Source of the DNA: Paratinospora sagittata
Lineage: Eukaryota; Streptophyta; Magnoliopsida; Ranunculales; Menispermaceae
DNA length: 64,000 nucleotides
Direction of reading: 5' to 3'
Assembly: GCA_035771175.1 (NCBI GenBank)
Contig: CM069600.1
Location: 12,294,420-12,358,419 of the forward strand
In this document: piece after piece, positions 21,960 through 33,470 of the stretch
Layout of the letters: each line of letters begins with the position of its first letter
Numbering within the stretch: the first letter of the stretch is position 1
Translations under genes and position numbers: made by a program
Notes under the pieces: model-generated
What the model was told of the DNA's origin: nothing
Seen by the model: the letters and a program-made list of their open reading frames with translations, nothing else
Database searches by the model: none

Positions 21960-22559
21960 TCACGAAGTCTCCTTGCTGTCATGTTTATCCTTTTTACGAT
22001 ACATGTGATTAATCAAAGCAAAAGATACCTCATCATAATTAATTGCTTTCTTTCCATGCAATAAAGTAGTAGAAAAATGTTCATATTCATCGGGTAATGA
22101 ATTCAGTAAAAGAACACCCTTATCCTGATCAGAAATAGTAACATCCAAATTTAATAAATCAGCAAGTAATTGATTAAATTCTTCCAAATGTTCAGTCATG
22201 GAATTACCTGGTTTGTAGTCAAACCTGTAGAGCTTTTTCTTCAAATAAATTCGATTTTCAATGCACTTGGTCATGTACTTATCTTCCAATTTCTGCCAAA
22301 GTTCCTTAGCCTCAGTTACTTTCATAACAGAATACTTTTGTTCCTTCGCCAAACATAATCTTATGGTACCACAAGCTTGACGATTAATTTTCTTCTAAGT
22401 CTTCTCATCCATATCAACAGGTTTTTCTTCCAAAGCAACGTCTAAATCTTGTTGGGCTAAGACAGCAAGAACTTCACATTGCCACATTCCAAAATTGTTC
22501 TTGCCATTAAATTTTTCAACTTCAAATTTCGCATTCGAGACTTTCGAAGAACTTTCCAT
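21960..22559 (-). pseudogene. gag N-terminal part of the Tork-like copia element
   Basis: Starts at the ATG at 22559 (MESSSKVSNAKFEVEKFNG), in register with the later gag sequence. In-frame stops: TAG at 22397-22395 (after VDMDEKT) and TGA at 21962-21960, which separates it from the zinc-knuckle part. Contains LWQKLEDKYMTK and a LLLLNSLP-like motif (GVLLLNSLPDEYEH), typical of copia gag. The upstream leader to the PBS is non-coding. Confidence 0.85.
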
Positions 22560-22807
22560 CTTCAATTTTTCAAAGAACCAGATTCACGTTGAGCAAAAAC
22601 AAACACGCCAAAATTGCTCACGGTCCAATTTGAAGATCAAGAAACCAATCGATTTTGTGATAAAATAATCACAACTAAAGTGAAAATTTTTGTTTCAAAA
22701 CTCCACGTTCAGCCACAAAAAATTTGTCTTTTATGCAAAAAGACCAAAAAAAACTTGAAGAATCAAGTTCTTCTTCACTGTTCACACAAAAAAAAAAAGA
22801 AATCACG

Positions 22808-22843
<36 letters not shown>

Positions 22844-22985
22844 CAATTTCAACGCCCAAAACAGTAATAATGTTAAAACGAAAAACAAAAGTTAAACGTG
22901 ATCTTTTGTTTCTTACCACGGCGATACAACCCGTCGTCAAGAACGTTCTTCTTCTTCAAATCGTTCTTCGAATCCTATTTCAAAA

Positions 22986-23003
22986 CCCAAATCTCTGATA
23001 CCA
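22986..23003 (-). promoter_or_regulatory. Primer-binding site of the Tork-like copia element
   Basis: Minus strand TGGTATCAGAGATTTGGG, complementary at its start to initiator tRNA-Met, three bases from the LTR end. Confidence 0.85.
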
Positions 23004-23006
23004 ATT

Positions 23007-23328
23007 TGTTGTGCGCAGTGGAATCGAATATTAAACCAATCAAATGCAAAAGTAAATAATGGAAACAAGAACACAAAGATTTACGTGGTTCGGCGAAACT
23101 CCGCCTACTCCACGGGAGATGAGAATCACTAATTGGGGAATTCCAAAAGGAGAATACAAAATATGTTTCAAAACTCTCATACCCTCAAAATACAGTAATA
23201 GGGTATTTATAATAATGAGAGGTTTGGTTCAACTCAAACACTAATAGAAATTAGGGTTTGCTTCAAATACTAACTTCATAATAAAATGACATAAACGCCC
23301 ACGAATAAGACGAGCCAAATAATCAACA
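23007..23328 (-). repeat. 5' LTR of the Tork-like copia element
   Basis: 322 bp bounded by TGTTG...CAACA inverted ends. The flank beyond 23328 (atagg) does not match the flank at the 18525 end. Confidence 0.8.
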
Positions 23329-23463
23329 ATAGGGACTCTGAAATACACTTTAGAACGGTGGTTTAATGCATCGACATAACAATATTATGTTGGGTATTTG
23401 TGTTCTATTTAAAATAATAGCCCAATAAAAAAAATTAAATAATAGGATCACATCAAGTGTATA

Positions 23464-24021
23464 CAGGGGCGTAGCTACTCATGGACTAGCCTAGGCTATA
23501 ACCCAGGTAAATTTTTTATAAATATATTACTTATTGTTATATAAGCATATCATTTGACCTTAGCCCAGGTGGTAAAGTAGAATAATTTGATATTTTAAGT
23601 CATGGCTTCAACTCTAATAGTCTTACAATTTTTATTTTTTCTTCTCCGTATATCCTTCTATCTCACTCTTTTCTTTTTCATTAATTTGCAAAAACAATTT
23701 CTCATATTTTAAAAAGTGATTATTGCTCAAGATCATCAATCCTTCAGGTACTGTTTTGTTATATAATACATCCTCCATCTTCACATTTTGGCGTTCTTTA
23801 CTTTTTAAAACTCATTTTGCTATTGTACAATTTTTTCTTTCCTCTTAGGATATATTTGATTGGTGAGAAAATACATTTTTTTTCAAGAAAATAATAATTT
23901 TCTTCACAAAATTTTATTTTTTAGGAGTTTTTGAATAATGAACTTGAAGCCCTTTTAAAATTCTTAACATATATAATCATCAATTTGTTTCTTTACGTGC
24001 AATGAACGTGTACGCCCACTA

Positions 24022-24022
<1 letters not shown>
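23464..24022. mobile_element. hAT-like MITE candidate
   Basis: Left end CAGGGGCGTAGC and right end ...gtacgcccactag are imperfect inverted ends sharing GGGCGTA. Flanks agtgtata (23456-23463) and tgtgtata (24023-24030) match at 7 of 8 bases, the duplication length of hAT elements. No coding capacity. The right flank is a TA repeat, which weakens the duplication evidence. Confidence 0.4.
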
Positions 24023-24063
<41 letters not shown>

Positions 24064-25437
24064 TAGTTATAAACTTAATTACATTTGTTTACGACATATT
24101 TAATAAGGTACGTGGAGGAATTTAATTAGAGGGTAGCTTGCTTGGATCCAAACGAATGAATTGAATTTCCGGCCCCCATCGCAGGTGGTAGCAGGTAGTA
24201 GAGACAGAAAGTCTCAATCGATGCATGGGTGAAGAGTGCAAATGGTATTTTGTAAGCAAGTAGTAATTAAGTTAGCAATAAGAGTAGAGCCTCACAAACT
24301 TAAATGCAATCTCATGGGAAGTCACTTCCCACAGCGCATGCATTGGGGGCTTTGCATGTGCCTCCTACTCTTAATTCATTATTTTCACCTTCCACCTCTT
24401 CCTTCAACTATTGCATTTAGATAAGGGGACCGCACGCCCTTAATTTCCAACACTTAGGGGGGTTTTGTGGTTGGGTTGGGCATTACGGGTTGGGTTCGCT
24501 TAAAACCCGAAACCCGACCCGACTTGATCGAGTCACTTAAAATATGACCCAACCCGGAATGTTCGGGTCTTGCTTACACCCCTATCAACACTTTCTTCAT
24601 TTTTTCTTCCTTCTCTCTTTATTTCCTTTTTTGTTTTTTTAAGATATCTTTTAATATATCCTCCATAATCTAAAATGGTCACAAACTTATTAAAGGGCAA
24701 ACAGGGAAGTGTGCATTAAGCATCTTGCATTCCCACCTATAAATCAAAAGAAAAATTTAAAAAGAAAAATAAAAAGAGGACTACAATAACTGATAATTTA
24801 TATATCTATGTAATTAAGTCTGTTAGATACAACTCTAAGAAAAAACACTTTTTTCAATCAACTTCTTCAAAATGCAGACAAACTATTTTCTTATCATAAT
24901 TTAGTCTAAAAATAGTACGCAAATCTCAACTAAACACAACTATTATAATTGATTATGTAACTCTTCACTTCAAACTTATTATTTTGAATTGTTTTTTAAG
25001 TTCATCTCTATATGTGTTTTCACTAAAGTTTTTTTCCCCCCAAATTAAACTAGTATTTAGAAACAAACACAATATATATATATACACACACACATACACT
25101 AGTCCATGGGCAAGTGCATTGCAAGTGAATAAATATGGGGGGTGAAAGTTACTAAAAAATAAAACGGGGCTGAAAGTTAAGGGAAAAGAAAGAATAAAAT
25201 GAGAATGAAAATGACAAAAATGAATAATTTTTAAAATAAATTGTATATTAATTACTAACATTACAAAAGAAATCTTTTAGCATCTTAAATTTATTTAAAG
25301 GTCTATATTGAAAAGTAGTGATAATTTAAGAATTTATAATAAAAGTAGCATATTGTGAGTTAAAAAGTTTTAGCTTTATAAATAGTACTATAGATAACAT
25401 CCTATATAGTTGAGAAAATATAACATCCTATATAGTT
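24023..25437. other. Intergenic DNA, no gene
   Basis: TA microsatellite at 24027-24061. A patch at 24464-24590 is full of gggttgggt and its complement (acccgaacccga-like), a self-complementary repeat that often marks old DNA transposons. CA repeat near 25081-25098. No supported ORF. Confidence 0.5.
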
Positions 25438-25450
25438 GAGAAAAGGTTTA

Positions 25451-25656
25451 TTACCAATAAGTGGTTGGTTCGTTAGTTCGGAGAACGAACTACGAGGTGT
25501 GGTTGTGGAACTCATCATGAGTGCGAATCCGTCTTCATTCATCTTTGTTAAAAGATGTGTCATTGCCTCTGTAAATCCTCTTATTTGAAAAAATTAGTCT
25601 TACCCCTAAGAAGAAGAGGACACCTGACGAGTGGCAGAAACCGGTACCAAAAAAAA
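25451..25656 (+). mobile_element. tRNA-derived SINE
   Basis: 206 bp with an A-box-like gtggttggttcgttag near its 5' end, a B-box-like gtgcgaatccg downstream and an A-rich end (ggtaccaaaaaaaa). Flanks gagaaaaggttta (25438-25450) and gagcaaagattta (25657-25669) match at 11 of 13 bases, as a target duplication. Related to the fragment at 13555-13686. Confidence 0.6.
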
Positions 25657-26332
25657 GAGCAAAGATTTATCGAGTTGATTTTTTTAGTACCATTGATTTA
25701 AAATAAGTATATAAATAAAAGAATAAAATTGTTTCGTATGATTTAAAAAGGTACGTTCAAGTAAAAGGATAGAAATTGTAAAGGTCAAATAAAAAATATA
25801 TATGAATTTAAACAACAACAAAAAAAGTTAAAAATAAATTAGACATGGTGGAAAGGACAAATTAAATTAAATAAATTTAGTATTTTCTCCTTTTTAACAC
25901 TAAAAGTTGAAAGAATGAAAAATAACATTTAAACAGTAATGACAAAAAGGCTTCACCGTTAGCTTTTAGGTATTATCTTCGTATATATTAGTATAGATAA
26001 ATATAAGTTTTAATAAAGATTATGTTAGCAAGTCATGAGAGTGAAGTTGAAATCAAGGGATAGTTAATTAGGTGGATTCATCATTAATGCAAATTGTTGG
26101 TCATTATTCATGAGGCACTTATGCCATAAGGCTAAAAAATGATCATTTAGGTCTCATAATGATCTTTATAAGGTCAACATCAAATATAACTACAAATTAT
26201 TCGTGTATAATTAAAGAGAAATTTAGATTTTATAGAATAATATTTAGACATAGAATCACCCATGCATGTTTCTTGCCATGACTCATATATTTTAACTCAT
26301 TCATAGATAACGTTTTTTTAAAAAATTATGTT

Positions 26333-26551
26333 ACCAAAGAGGTGTTAGCCAAATAATTAAGTAGAAGGGCAAGTAACAAAAAGATCACGAGTTTTGAATC
26401 TCATCCACTCGTGTCTTTTTTAAGGTATGAGCCTAAACGAAAATTTTTTTTGAGGTTTTAGAGAGTATCTCTTTGCAGGCTAGAGACTCGCACTCGCTAG
26501 AATTAATCAGGTACGCGCAAGCTGACCCGGATACCCAGATTTCAAAAAAAA
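26333..26551 (+). mobile_element. tRNA-derived SINE
   Basis: B-box-like gagttttgaatctca near 26390, an end reading gctgacccggatacccag then an A run, and the exact 10-bp duplication aaattatgtt on both sides (26323-26332 and 26552-26561). The closing sequence resembles common dicot SINE 3' ends. Confidence 0.65.
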
Positions 26552-26561
26552 AAATTATGTT

Positions 26562-27242
26562 TTTATTTTCATCTCATCTCAATGTATAAGAAAATACTAT
26601 TGTGTTTCTATGTTGTAAGGTATAAGACATGTGTTCTTCTATTAGATTATTGTTAAAAAAAAGCTCATAATAATGAAAATTTGCTTTCCTCTTGCCTTGC
26701 ATTCTTTTATGTTCGCTGATACAACAATCAATATTTATTAATTGGAAAAAAGAAATCATTTTTTGAAGTTAATTTATAACTAAGAATAAAATTGTATCAT
26801 GTTAATACGTAAATATACTAGCTAGTACGTTTTATGCATTGCATCATGCATGTGACTTTGATTATTATTTAAAAATTTAAAATAAGATAAATGCAGTTTC
26901 GCAAGGAACTCAGTATCCCGAGGAGCAGCGTAGTCTTGACGGCAGCCGAGCCTACGTATCGAGCTAGTTGTTCTCGGGATTGGGAGGTTGCTTTGCATAC
27001 CTACAACTTTGGAGATGGGATGAGACTGCTACTTCAGGCCACTCTCTAGATCTGTCGTCTTCTCTCCATCCTTCGTGTTGCCCTGGCCTGCCCAATTCAT
27101 TGTCACATAATATAGACATGCACCTGTAGCAATGTAAAAATATAGAGGGTAGTGTAGAAACAAATTTGATAAATAGAGAAACAATTAAACATGTTACTTT
27201 TTGGCTGTAATTAACATGAAAACATGCAGGTTTGTCTTACAT
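26562..27242. other. Intergenic DNA with a GC-richer block
   Basis: 26890-27110 is clearly richer in GC than its surroundings (cccgaggagcagcg, cggcagccgagcc) but has stops in all frames and no recognised motif. It may be a fragment of an old gene or transposon. The remainder is AT-rich. Confidence 0.4.
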
Positions 27243-27252
27243 ACAATATGTA

Positions 27253-28453
27253 AAAAAAATTTATTTTACAAATGTCATCCATACAAAAATATTGTCAGGA
27301 TTGTCCTAATTTACTGTTTATAGCCCAGTCAGCATGCCAAACAAGCCTCACGTCGGCACGGAGGTGACATTTTTTTTTAAGTGAAGGGAAGGCGTCTTTT
27401 CAAAAGACGCCTTCCCTTCATAGTATTTTTTTTAAGTGAAGGGAAGACGTCTTTTGAAAAGACGTTTTCCTTTCATAATTTATTTTTTAGTGTGAAGGGA
27501 AAAAGACGCCTTCTCTTCACAAATTTTTTTTTTTACAAGTGCAAGGGAAGGCGTCTTTTGAAAAGACGCATTTCCTCAACTTAAAAAAAAAATATCTCTT
27601 CTCAACATCATTCTGAACAATTCAAATGAACATTAGCTTGAACATTAGCTGCCAGCTCCAACCGTCGCAACACACAACAATGAATCTCCTTCCCTTGTAC
27701 AGAAGAAGTACATATAGGAAGAATATTAACGATAGTTGCATAATTGGGCTTAATTCCACCTCTTCTCAACATCATTCTGAACAATTCAAATGACTCATCA
27801 AAAAGTCTATTCTCAACAAAGCCAGAAATCATAGCATTCCAAGAAACATCATCTTTGTCATCAATCTCACCAAACGCAGCAACCGCATCTTCCCACACAT
27901 AACCGCACTTCGAATACAAAAAAATTAAAGCATTTCCCACAAGAGTCTCCGATTCTAATCCCATCTTAATAACACAAGAATGCACATTCTTTCCAGAATC
28001 CAAATCTCTCGCTCGAGCGCACGAAGAAAGAACGATCGCTAATGTAATGGAATTCGGCTTAGGATCATCGTCGCAAATATGCATCTGAAGAAACAATTTC
28101 ATCACATTGGAATAGCTATTGAAATTTTTATAACCAGCGTGACCAGATAGAACAATGTTCCACAAAACCTGATCGCTCTTTCGATCCATTCGATCGAAGA
28201 TTTGGGCATTGCATGAGATAATCTTTTTTTAAGTGCAGAAGACGCCTTCCCTTCACTTAAAAAAAAATACTATGAAGGGAATGCGTCTTTTGACGCATTT
28301 TCTTCATTTAAAAAAAAATGCCACCCGACGTGGCGCTTGTTTGGCACGCTGACTGGGCTATGAACAGTAAATTAGGGCAATCCTGACAATATTTTTGTAT
28401 GAATGACATTTGTGAAATATTTTTTTTTTCAAGGGTAATCATGTCAAAAGCCC
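27253..28453. mobile_element. Pack-type non-autonomous DNA transposon carrying a PPR gene fragment
   Basis: Terminal inverted repeats of about 100 bp (27266-27373 and 28319-28416) share, on opposite strands, aaatgtcat-catacaaaaatattgtcagg, ttactgtt and cagcccagtcagc-like words. The 10-bp acaatatgta flanks both sides (27243-27252 and 28454-28463), as a 9-10 bp target duplication. The right end begins GGGCTTTTGAC when read inward; the left end seems to have lost its outer ~24 bp. Inside each TIR lie repeated palindromes of gaagggaaggcgtctttt, including a 39-bp perfect palindrome at 27382-27420. Duplication size and GGG end suggest a Mutator-like element. No transposase is present. Confidence 0.75.
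27608..28189 (-). pseudogene. Captured fragment of a PLS-type PPR gene
   Basis: 193 codons open from ATG 28189. Pentatricopeptide repeat motifs are visible: VLWNIVLSGHAG, PNSITLAIVLSSCARARDLDSGK, VHSCVIKMGLESETLVGNAL, DVSWNAMISGFVENRLFDESFELF and PNYATIVNILPICTS. The alternation is that of plant PLS-class RNA-editing PPR proteins. It reminds me of Arabidopsis At5g08490 (SLG1), from memory. Such proteins bind organellar RNA, but this piece has only a few repeats, no targeting peptide and no E/DYW tail. The first codons follow immediately after transposon sequence, and the last ~10 codons come from a 33-bp duplication (27599-27631 copied from 27763-27795). It is a transduplicated fragment inside a transposon. 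Confidence 0.8.
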
Positions 28454-28986
28454 ACAATATGTATATATGGACAAACTTTGATTCTTTTTAGCCATTATGA
28501 TCAGTAGACATCAGAAGATTCCCTTATTATTGATAGAATTATTTGAATTTTTCTTAGGGAAACAATATAATTTGAATACCTTAAACATCTTTAATTGTAT
28601 CGTTGTACCATTTGAGCGAATTAATGCTCATTAGATACAAATTAATCTTGCTTTTATGCATTATATTTTCTTTTTGAAAACAATATTCCAAGATTATTTA
28701 AAGATGCTTTACATTTAATTTCTTAATTAATTTATTTATTGATGTTACTCATTATTTAGTATATAGTACATAACATACCCACGGGATGGGGCGGTGGACG
28801 AGACTATATTATTTTTAAATATTGAAATATTATTTAATTGATGTAAGGGGTATTATAATAATTTTTTATTTTTATTTTGGAAAACGGTATTATGATAATT
28901 TAATCAAATAACCTTTTTCGTCACTTTCTCCTATTTTTTTTTAATTTTTCCTTTTTCTTGACTATGTTTTTAACCTTTATTTATCC

Positions 28987-29244
28987 CTTTCTTTGTAAAT
29001 CTATATCTCTGACCTTGCATCTTCTTATACATATTAATTATTTTAGATCATTGAATCAAAGACAAGGGTAGTCCCTACTATTAATACAGAAAACAAATGC
29101 TTACAACAAGACCCAGTAGGACTGCAACAAACCCCCAATAAAGGTGCAACAACTCTTCATCTTATATGAGGATGAGAAGATTCGAATTCTTCAACTCATA
29201 TAAGAGGAGATAGATGCTCAACTAGGTGAGCTACCGATCATTGG
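28987..29244 (-). mobile_element. tRNA-derived SINE
   Basis: Minus strand A box TAGCTCACCTAGTTGAG (29233-29217) and B box GAATTCGAATCTTC (29189-29176). The exact 13-bp duplication cctttatttatcc lies on both sides (28974-28986 and 29245-29257). The sequence between 28454 and 28973 is AT-rich with no gene. Confidence 0.75.
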
Positions 29245-29257
29245 CCTTTATTTATCC

Positions 29258-31244
29258 TTATTGGAAGAGTGCTATTCATAGTCATTTTTAATACCCATTT
29301 TTAGCTCATAATTTGTTTAATTAATTATGTCAAATGTCTTTAAATTACACATCAATCATACTTCTAAAACATCCAATATACACAATTAACCTAGATATTT
29401 AGCATCTATGCTAAAATTTTCAACGACTTGTTACAAAAATGCTCTATGTCGAATTAAACTTTAACGAATTAATTTCAATTTTCAATTGACAGAAGTTCAG
29501 GGTGAAGTAAAATTTTCAATCCTTGTTGATAAGTGACTTTGCCACTTACACAACTTATGCAGTGAGAGTACAAAAGTATCCATAACACTATGTATACAAG
29601 GATGGCGCATCATTATGATGGTCGCGGAAAGTGTATTACATTGTAACATTGGTCCTTCTTGTTGTTTTCCTATGAATCATCCATGGTGGAAAAGTTAGAG
29701 CATTTGACATCATGCAACAATTTAATTACTGCCTCAGGATTGATCATGTGATTCCATTATCCAAGAAAGTAACGGGATGAAGGATATGAGGCATATGAAG
29801 CATCCAATACATATGAATTGGAAGCATATAAGTAGAGAATTAATTTGACCCAATCGAGTGTTCTATTTGAACTATCATATTGGCATAAGCTATTACTTTG
29901 GCATACTTAAGAGTTTCAACATGATGCGCATGGAAATGATATATTTGTTGGTACTTTGTTGAACATTGATGGAAAAATGAATGATACTATGAAGCATCAT
30001 TTTGAATTATGGTTGGCATGAATATAAATAGTGAGATACATATATACTCAGTTAGAGAGCTTGTCATCAAGCCCGTCGCATCTTATACCATAGACTATTA
30101 TGAGAGGCAACGCTTTTGCGAGTTCGTGAGTTTAGTTAAGTTTCCTAATGATTATGTGCGACCATCGCTAGATGTATTCATGTTAGAAAGGGGAAGGTAT
30201 TCAAAATCAATGTGATGAATATTGGGCGTGACAGTGTTACCTCTTCAATAGTGATGAGTACTCGAATACAAGGTATGCGCTCTTGTTACAATGAGTGCCA
30301 ATAGTTGATAATACTATAATAATGTGAGTAATCTAATATTGAATGGTTCATGTGCTGCAAATTCAGCAACATATGCAAACAAGAACAGTTAAAAATATAA
30401 TCACTACTTTGGAGCAACGTCCATGTTATTGCATAACAGGAGCCAAGTAACTATTGCTGGAAAAATAAGGAAATAACTTCTTTTGTTACCTAGTTTATTG
30501 AATACATCTGATGGTAGTGAGATGAATGCTTGGAACGTACGTTTGTTGGTGGCGCGGTTTCAAATGGATAAGGAGTTTCAGTTAGAAAGATCATCTAATG
30601 GGGAGGATATTGAGATCGAAGAATACTTATTAGCAAAGTTTTACTCGATTAAGTTGGACTTTGAATCTATGGTATGGGTGGTTAACCAAATAGGAGAAGC
30701 AAGTAAGACAAGCATTCTTGGAGGATTCAAAGGTTCATTTTGTGGAGCCAATGGTGTCATTGTAATAAAAAGTTTAAGAGTGTAAGGGGTTGCTTTATGA
30801 GGATTATGAAGGTTGAATGACGATATGGGAAGTTGGTAGTGATGTCTGAGGATTCAATGGCTATGGAATGCTTTCACAGGTTTCTGGCTTCAAAAGTAAA
30901 AAATATAAGCTTAGCAAATACAGTTATTGTAATGAACAAAGGGTTGGATCTTCTGATTGTAATTTGTTTGCATTCTTAGGTATGGCGACGAGTTCTCAAA
31001 GATGCTCAACCGTTGAGTTTCTTTGTCTACTTTGGCCAATGATAGAAATGTGGTTTAGAGTACGAGTGAAGATGAGAAATAGTTCATTTTGACGTCTTTC
31101 AGATCGACGAAGTTTAGGGTGGTTGAATGGCATTGTTCCCTACAATGGCATAACAGATATATCAAATGCTTCCACAGTTAGATAGGTGTTGACTGCATTT
31201 TGGTAGGGCATTGGTCTCCAAAAATCTTTCGGGTAAAAGATAGA
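29258..31244. other. Unrecognised decayed sequence
   Basis: Composition is less AT-rich than true spacer and short plus-strand frames exist (30009-30215, 68 codons; 30483-30785, 100 codons; 30868-31092, 74 codons). None has a motif I recognise and they are not in one register. They may be remains of one pseudogene or of the interior of an old element. I do not assign a function. Confidence 0.4.
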
Positions 31245-31671
31245 TGTGGTGGTTTTTATGTACCATGTGGCTCGGCCCACCATGTGGGCTGATGGCTTAT
31301 TTTTGTTTCCATGTGTTTCTATTTTATTATATTAGTTTCCTAGTTCAAATTGAAAACTTTCCTAATGCATTAGTTTCCTGGTTTGAGTTGGAAACTTTCC
31401 CAGTCTGAGTTGGAAACTAACTCTAGTACTCTCTCTCTATTAAACCTATTGTTAGGGATTGAGAGGGAGAGGTGATGTGACAAAGACATTGTGAGTGTTG
31501 TACTTGATTCTCTACAAATTAATGAAATCTTCATCTCCCGAGGACATAGGCAGTTCTTTGGCAAACCTTATAAATCTTTGTATGCCTTCTTTTTCTTGTT
31601 TGCTTTATGTTTGCATCGGTGTGTGTGTGTGTGTGTGTGTTTGTATTTGTTTCATTGCATAAATATCTACA
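31245..31671 (+). repeat. Isolated copia-type LTR with PBS
   Basis: 427 bp from TGTGGTGGTTTTTATG to AAATATCTACA, followed after three bases by tggaattagagcc (31675-31687), a diverged initiator tRNA-Met PBS. A GT repeat lies at 31620-31641. No matching 3' LTR or gag-pol follows before the LINE fragment at 31858. Confidence 0.65.
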
Positions 31672-31857
31672 AATTGGAATTAGAGCCAAGTTCCTGCATA
31701 ATACAAACACACACTTGAAGGAGTGATGGGTGTAACCGTTGCTATTGATTGCGGTGTAATTGGTTTGAAGATTTTTTATTATTGTGCTTGGCTGCAATGG
31801 TAAGAAGAAACAAAGAGATCCCAAAATAGGGGTGTCGTACGTTATTAAAATAAAAAA

Positions 31858-32290
31858 TTGAAAGTATTTGCGCGATTAAAAATCAAGAGTCTAGGATGTT
31901 TTGAAAGTGTCAACCTCCCAAGGGGGAGCGATAGGGTAGCATGGTCTCCACACAACTCAGGAACCTTTACCTCCCAAAGCTTCTTCCATCACCTAAATTC
32001 CCTACTTGAACTTATACCCCACTTTCCACACAAATTCATATGGAGAGCTCATATACCATCAATGGTCAAATTTTTAGGATGGGTGGCAGCACACGGTAAA
32101 CTCAACTATGCAGACATGCTTTAGAAAAGGTTCCAGCATTGGGTAATATCTCCAAGTTGGTGTTGTCTATGTAAGAAGGAGAATGAGACCACACGACATC
32201 TAGAATGTGGCTTTACTAAAGTCATATGGGGAAGGTGGAAAGACAAGCTACAATGGGATATATTCCCAAACATAGAAAACCTATGGGAAT
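31858..32290 (+). pseudogene. LINE C-terminal fragment (zf-RVT region)
   Basis: Open 88 codons from 31858, then, past a TAG near 32122, the same register continues. Motifs FIWRAHIPSMVKFLGWVAAHGKLNYADML, WCCLCKKENETTRHLECGF and the W-rich spacing match the zinc-binding domain after the reverse transcriptase in plant L1-type LINEs. Only this 3' piece remains; no poly-A tail or target duplication was identified. Confidence 0.75.
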
Positions 32291-33470
32291 AGAATTGGGG
32301 ATGTGAAATTTATAAAATCTTATTTGGTTTGTTATTCAAAAATTGTTTTTAGGATTCAAATAAAATAAAAACTTGTTTGGTTGATAAATAACAAAAAATT
32401 TCTAACATGTAATATGATTTCTATAATAAATAACAAAAAATTCCTAACATCTAATATGACTTCTATAATAATATTTATTTACAAAAAAAAATTAAAAATT
32501 AAAAAAACAATTCATTAAAAGAATAGTATAAAGTGTGATCACAAAATATTTTAGAATTTTACATTATTTTACTTACTAAACATAAATTAGTGTTATATAT
32601 GAGTGTAATAACCCACAAGGTCAAAATGAAGGTTACAACCAAACAAGTGAATTAAAATAAGGTGATTGGAATAAAAGAAGTGGGATTGGAATGAAAGGAA
32701 AAAAAATAAAAAATAAATAAGAGTGGTAAAAAAGTTATGCTTGGCGGAAGAAATAAACCAAGTGGGTTTGTTGGGTGGGTTTGAGAAGGGGTTTTCAGGG
32801 AAGTTGGATGTTGAGTTTTAAGATGTGGGTTTGCCGGAGAAACAACAAATACATAAACAAGAGAAAGGGAAAGGCCAAAGGGGCAATTTGATAAAACATG
32901 AGAAATAGGACATTGGTTTATAAGGGGCGATTGAAAACGCAGGGGTGTCAAAGGCTCAGTTTAGTTCAGTTTAATGCTCCAATCTAACCTAAGCGGAAAA
33001 TGATCGGGTTCAGTTCAGTTTAGCATAAGGATTGAATACGAGGATTCAATAATGACTACTAATAATTAATGAGCAATGCTATATGTACACTAGGTACCAA
33101 TCCCATTTGTCAACGCTGACACCCAATCTTCCTTGGATGTTCTGGGGATGTGTGTGTATTTGAAAATGTTATATAATACACACAAGTCCCTAAAATATTC
33201 AATAGAACTAGGTGTTAGAGTCGCAAATAGCGTTGACACCCAGCTTATATAAAACACTTTTCATAATTAATAAGCCAAATCTTAGCATTGTTCTATTAAT
33301 ACAAGTTTGTAGCTCCGCTCGATGGGCGGCGTTTTTTCTATTTACTTGTAAGTATATCTAATAGCAAGGCAAATATATAGTCTATAGAAAGTCGAGATTT
33401 TATAGACAACAAAACTGCTCATTGTAGTTCAATCCGAAAATGTAATTAACTATTAGTGGTAGTAAGAAAG
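32291..33470. other. Intergenic DNA, no gene
   Basis: AT-rich. The minus-strand 99-codon frame at 32652-32951 is low complexity (P, F, S, L) and not credible. Direct repeats of cgctgacaccca/cgttgacaccca lie near 33113 and 33232; ttcagttcagtt repeats near 32960 and 33010. Confidence 0.45.

Larger units (their letters stand above)
18525..23328 (-). mobile_element. Copia element, Tork/TNT1-94-like, lacking its 3' LTR
   Basis: Minus-strand order: 5' LTR (23328-23007, TGTTGATTATT ... CACAACA, 322 bp), PBS (23003-22986), gag, protease, integrase, RT, RNase H, polypurine tract (about 18549-18537), then only ~12 bp of the 3' LTR (TGTTGATTATTT, 18536-18525). Integrase before RT makes it copia. The gag wording and order match TNT1-94-type elements as I remember them. 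Beyond 18525 the sequence is ORF1 of gypsy copy C, so the junction is a recombination or deletion. Flanks do not match as a target duplication. A TA microsatellite lies in the leader (22810-22840). Several nonsense codons and frameshifts make it non-autonomous. Confidence 0.9.

Noticed and set aside
29100..29260. Functional tRNA gene (A and B boxes on the minus strand)
   Set aside because: No cloverleaf could be drawn beyond the boxes, and an exact 13-bp target duplication shows a SINE.
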